Assembly: GCA_964429355.1 (NCBI GenBank)
Contig: CAYSCH010000433.1
Span: forward strand, 1-7,531
DNA: 7,531 nt
DNA from: JAAYAY01 sp964429355
Lineage (GTDB): Bacteria > Planctomycetota > Planctomycetia > Pirellulales > Thermoguttaceae
Reading direction: 5' to 3'
The number at the start of each line of letters is the position of its first letter. The first letter of the stretch is position 1. The notes beneath the pieces are model-generated. The model searched no databases. It was not told the origin of the DNA and was given only the letters and a program-made list of their open reading frames with translations. Of this stretch, positions 5,268 to 7,531 are shown in pieces. The translations under genes were made by a program, and so were the position numbers.

Positions 5268-7422
5268 GTGAGAATCCGCTTGCGTCGGACGTTTGCCGTT
5301 TGCTGGATGATCACTTCACTGGCCGTTGCCGGTCCGTCAATCGCGAAGGTTCCGCAGGTCNNNNNNNNNNGTGGCCAAGGCCTACACGGTCGCCGATGGG
5401 CTGCCCTCGAACGACGTGCGTGGCGTGTGGCTGGACGAGGCCGGCACGGTGTGGGCCGAGACCGAGCGGGGATGGGCTTCGCTCGAGGGGGGCAAGTGGC
5501 TGGCGTCGAGTCCGCCCGTTGAGGAAAAGCTGCAGGGGCACGTGGCAGATCAGGGCTATGCCGCCGCGGGACGCCAAGTGAACCAGGCGGCGAGGATGCG
5601 GGACGGCAAGATCGTAGCGGCCACGGACGACGGCCTCATGATCCAGACGCCGGATGGCTTCGGACCGTTGGTCGTGGACGATGGTCTGGGACGGCGATGG
5701 GGCACGTCGGACGTGCGTGGAGTGGCCGTCGACTCCCATGGGCAGCTCTGGTTTGCGTCGTTGGCCGGGGCAGCCTGCCAGAGGGGGGACGGGTGGAGGT
5801 TCTACACGGGGCGCGAAGGGCTTCCGTACAATGACTTCACGACGATCCAGCCGGGGCCGGACGGCGTGGTCTGGTTTGGGACACACCTGGGGGCGGTTCG
5901 TTTCGACGGAACGACGTGGGCCTATCGGCAAGGCCGGCGTTGGCTTCCGCACGACGAGGTGCGCGGGATAGCTGTGGATGATCAGGGAAATGCCTGGTTT
6001 GCCACGGCCGGTGGCGTGGGGCTGATCGAGCGGCGGATGATGACTCTGGCTGAGAAGGCTGAGTTCTACGAAGAGGAAATGGAACGGTGCATTTTCCGCT
6101 CGCCGATGGGATATGTATCGGAGGTGGGGTTGGCCAAGCCGGGCGACAAGACGCAGATCCTCTACCACGACAGCGACAACGACGGGCTGTGGACGAGCAT
6201 GTATGGGGCCGGCGAGTGCTTTGCGTTTGCCGCCAAGGGGGATTTGAAAGCTAAGGCTCGAGCCCGGCGGGTATTCGAGGCGTTGCGATTTCTGCAGAAG
6301 GTGACCCAAGGTTGCGAGCACAGTCCCCCCAAGGGATATGTGGCCCGCACGGTGATCTCGGCCGAGCTAACCGACCCGAATGTGGGGCGCATCGAGCGGG
6401 ATCGGGAGAAGCAGGCGAAGGAGGATGCGCTGTGGAAGGTCTATGAGCCTCGCTGGCCCAAGAGCGCCGACGGCAAGTGGTACTGGAAGAGCGACACGAG
6501 CTCCGACGAGCTTGATGGGCACTACTTCTTCTATCCGGCCTACTACGACCTGGTTGCCGACAGCGAGGGGGATAAGGAGCGTGTTCGGGAGGTGGTCCGG
6601 GACCTGACGAACCATCTGATCGAGCACGACTACAACCTGGTGGATCACGACGGGAGGCCGACCCGCTGGGGCGTGTACAGCCCGAAGTCGCTGAACCACG
6701 ATCCGAACTGGGCGGAGGAGCGGGGATTGAAGTCGCTGAGCATGCTGTCGTACCTGGCCGTCGCCGAGCACATCACGGGCGATCCGGTCTACGGAGCCCA
6801 CTCAGAGAGACTGATCACGGAGCACGGTTACGACACGAACGCGATGATCTACAAGATCCATCGCGGCATCGGTTCGGGGAACCAATCGGACGACGAGATG
6901 GCCTTCATGTCGTTCTATAACCTGGTCAAGTACACAAAGAACGAGCCGCTGCGCCAGCAGATGCTGCTGTCGTTTTTCAGTGCCTGGGTGATCGAACAGC
7001 CCGAGATGAACCCCTTCTTCCATTTCGCCTATGCAGCCTTCGGGCTGGAGGCGAAGCACAGCAGCCCATGGGGGACCTTCTCGCTTGCGCCCTGGGAGGG
7101 CTGGCTGGAGGATTCGATGGCAACGCTCAAGGGATTTCCTCTCGACCGGCTCAACTGGTCGAGCCGCAACAGCCATCGGCTCGACCTGGTATTGTTGCCG
7201 CGGCAACAGAGCGGGGAGATTGTGGGCCCGGGAGGCGAGACAGCCGGATATCTGGTCAGCGGCCGGGTACTTCCGGTCGAGAACCGGCACTTCAACCACT
7301 GGAACACGAATCCGTGGCGTCTGGATTACCATGGGGACGGGCGAGAACTAGCCAGCGGCACGGTGTTTCTGCTACCCTACTATCTGGGTCTGTATCACGG
7401 GTTCATCCGGGAGACAGAATAG
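5268..7422 (+). CDS. Secreted regulator-propeller protein with large helical C-terminal domain (interrupted by assembly gap)
   Basis: Before the N run, the frame from GTG 5268 encodes a good signal peptide: Arg-rich start (MRIRLRR), hydrophobic core (FAVCWMITSLAVAG) and a likely cut after SIA. After the N run, the frame from 5371 codes without a stop to 7422 (683 residues). The two parts are in different frames only because 10 N were inserted; a gap length divisible by three would join them. Bases 5371 to about 6036 encode repeats of the two-component regulator propeller type, such as GLPSNDVRGVWLDEAGTVWA, TSDVRGVAVDSHGQLWFAS, GLPYND...DGVVWFGT and DEVRGIAVDDQGNAWFAT, which form a beta-propeller. 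From about 6040 to 7419 a helix-rich domain of roughly 460 residues follows, with conserved-looking blocks HDSDNDGLWTSMYGAGECFA (6166-6225), TRWGVYSPKSLN (6661-6696) and NQSDDEMAF (6880-6906). The aromatic and acidic richness suggests an alpha/alpha toroid as in six-hairpin glycosidases and polysaccharide lyases; this is inference, and I recall similar blocks only in unnamed proteins. There is no kinase or DNA-binding domain. The likely location is periplasm or outside. Confidence 0.85.
5361..5370. other. Assembly gap (10 N) inside the propeller gene
   Basis: Ten N separate the signal-peptide codons (last codon 5358-5360) from the mature sequence (first full codon 5371). Ten shifts the frame by one, so the true length is probably not ten and the missing sequence is likely short, since the first propeller motif begins only about 20 bases after the gap. 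Confidence 0.9.
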
Positions 7423-7531
7423 CGGTCGGCGGACATTGAAAATGGAATGAGAGATCCAAAGTCTGGCGACGGAACGAATATCACGCTGAACAGGGCCAAA
7501 TTCTGGCGAATTCGGCTACGGAGATGGAGTC
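7423..7531. other. Non-coding right end
   Basis: Nothing convincing lies after the propeller gene stop. The 8-mer TCTGGCGA occurs twice (near 7463 and 7502), and no strong hairpin with a T run is visible. Any following gene starts beyond the window. Confidence 0.4.

Noticed and set aside
4828..5314. Minus-strand frames opposite the Cys-rich gene and the following intergenic region, one with a signal-like stretch (MKIATWACLAFGCA)
   Set aside because: The sequence after the hydrophobic stretch is Arg/Ser-rich shadow of the plus-strand gene, without a recognisable domain.
5311..6801. Long minus-strand frames opposite the propeller gene
   Set aside because: Pro/Arg/His-rich mirror translations of a GC-rich gene; the plus strand shows clear propeller repeats.

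Overview
The window looks like part of a GC-rich bacterial chromosome. It is probably from a member of the Planctomycetota, and probably from a draft or metagenome assembly because it holds a run of 10 N at 5361-5370. The lineage is inferred from three things: a Cys-rich one-helix membrane protein of a style I associate with that phylum, a secreted regulator-propeller protein of a style common there, and sparse Shine-Dalgarno use. No rRNA, tRNA, transposase, integrase or CRISPR array is visible.

Layout. Bases 1-223 hold a good stem-loop terminator (37-71), probably for a gene ending at or before the left edge, and a second small hairpin. A two-gene plus-strand unit follows: a small single-helix membrane protein of unknown function (224-685) and, 5 bases later, a four-helix membrane protein with a C-terminal C39-type cysteine peptidase domain (691-1620). 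The second gene ends inside a short 8-bp-periodic TGGAA repeat. A short intergenic region with a perfect 8-bp inverted repeat separates it from the convergent minus-strand gene (1776-4301). That gene encodes a soluble hybrid histidine kinase with the order PAS-PAS-HisKA-HATPase-REC-HPt and every phosphotransfer residue present. A 248-bp divergent intergenic region with direct repeats leads to a plus-strand gene (4550-4996) for a small protein with paired CxxC motifs and one membrane helix. After 271 bp of non-coding sequence comes a secreted protein (5268-7422) with an N-terminal regulator-type beta-propeller and a large, mostly helical C-terminal domain. The assembly gap falls just after its signal peptide, so the signal peptide and the mature protein appear in different frames.

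How the genes relate. The peptidase pair is the only clear operon. Gene 1 has a Gly-Gly motif just before its membrane helix, with hydrophobic residues at spacings seen in C39 leader peptides, so it could be the substrate of its neighbour; this is a hypothesis only. The kinase has a full internal phosphorelay but no output regulator in the window, so it must signal to a partner elsewhere. The propeller protein carries the sensor-type repeats usually found on Bacteroidetes hybrid two-component systems, here with no kinase attached and joined to a possibly catalytic helical domain. No link between it and the kinase is shown by the sequence.

I do not see a clear-cut new system. The best candidates for novelty are the Gly-Gly membrane protein with its C39 membrane peptidase, and the propeller/helical-domain fusion.
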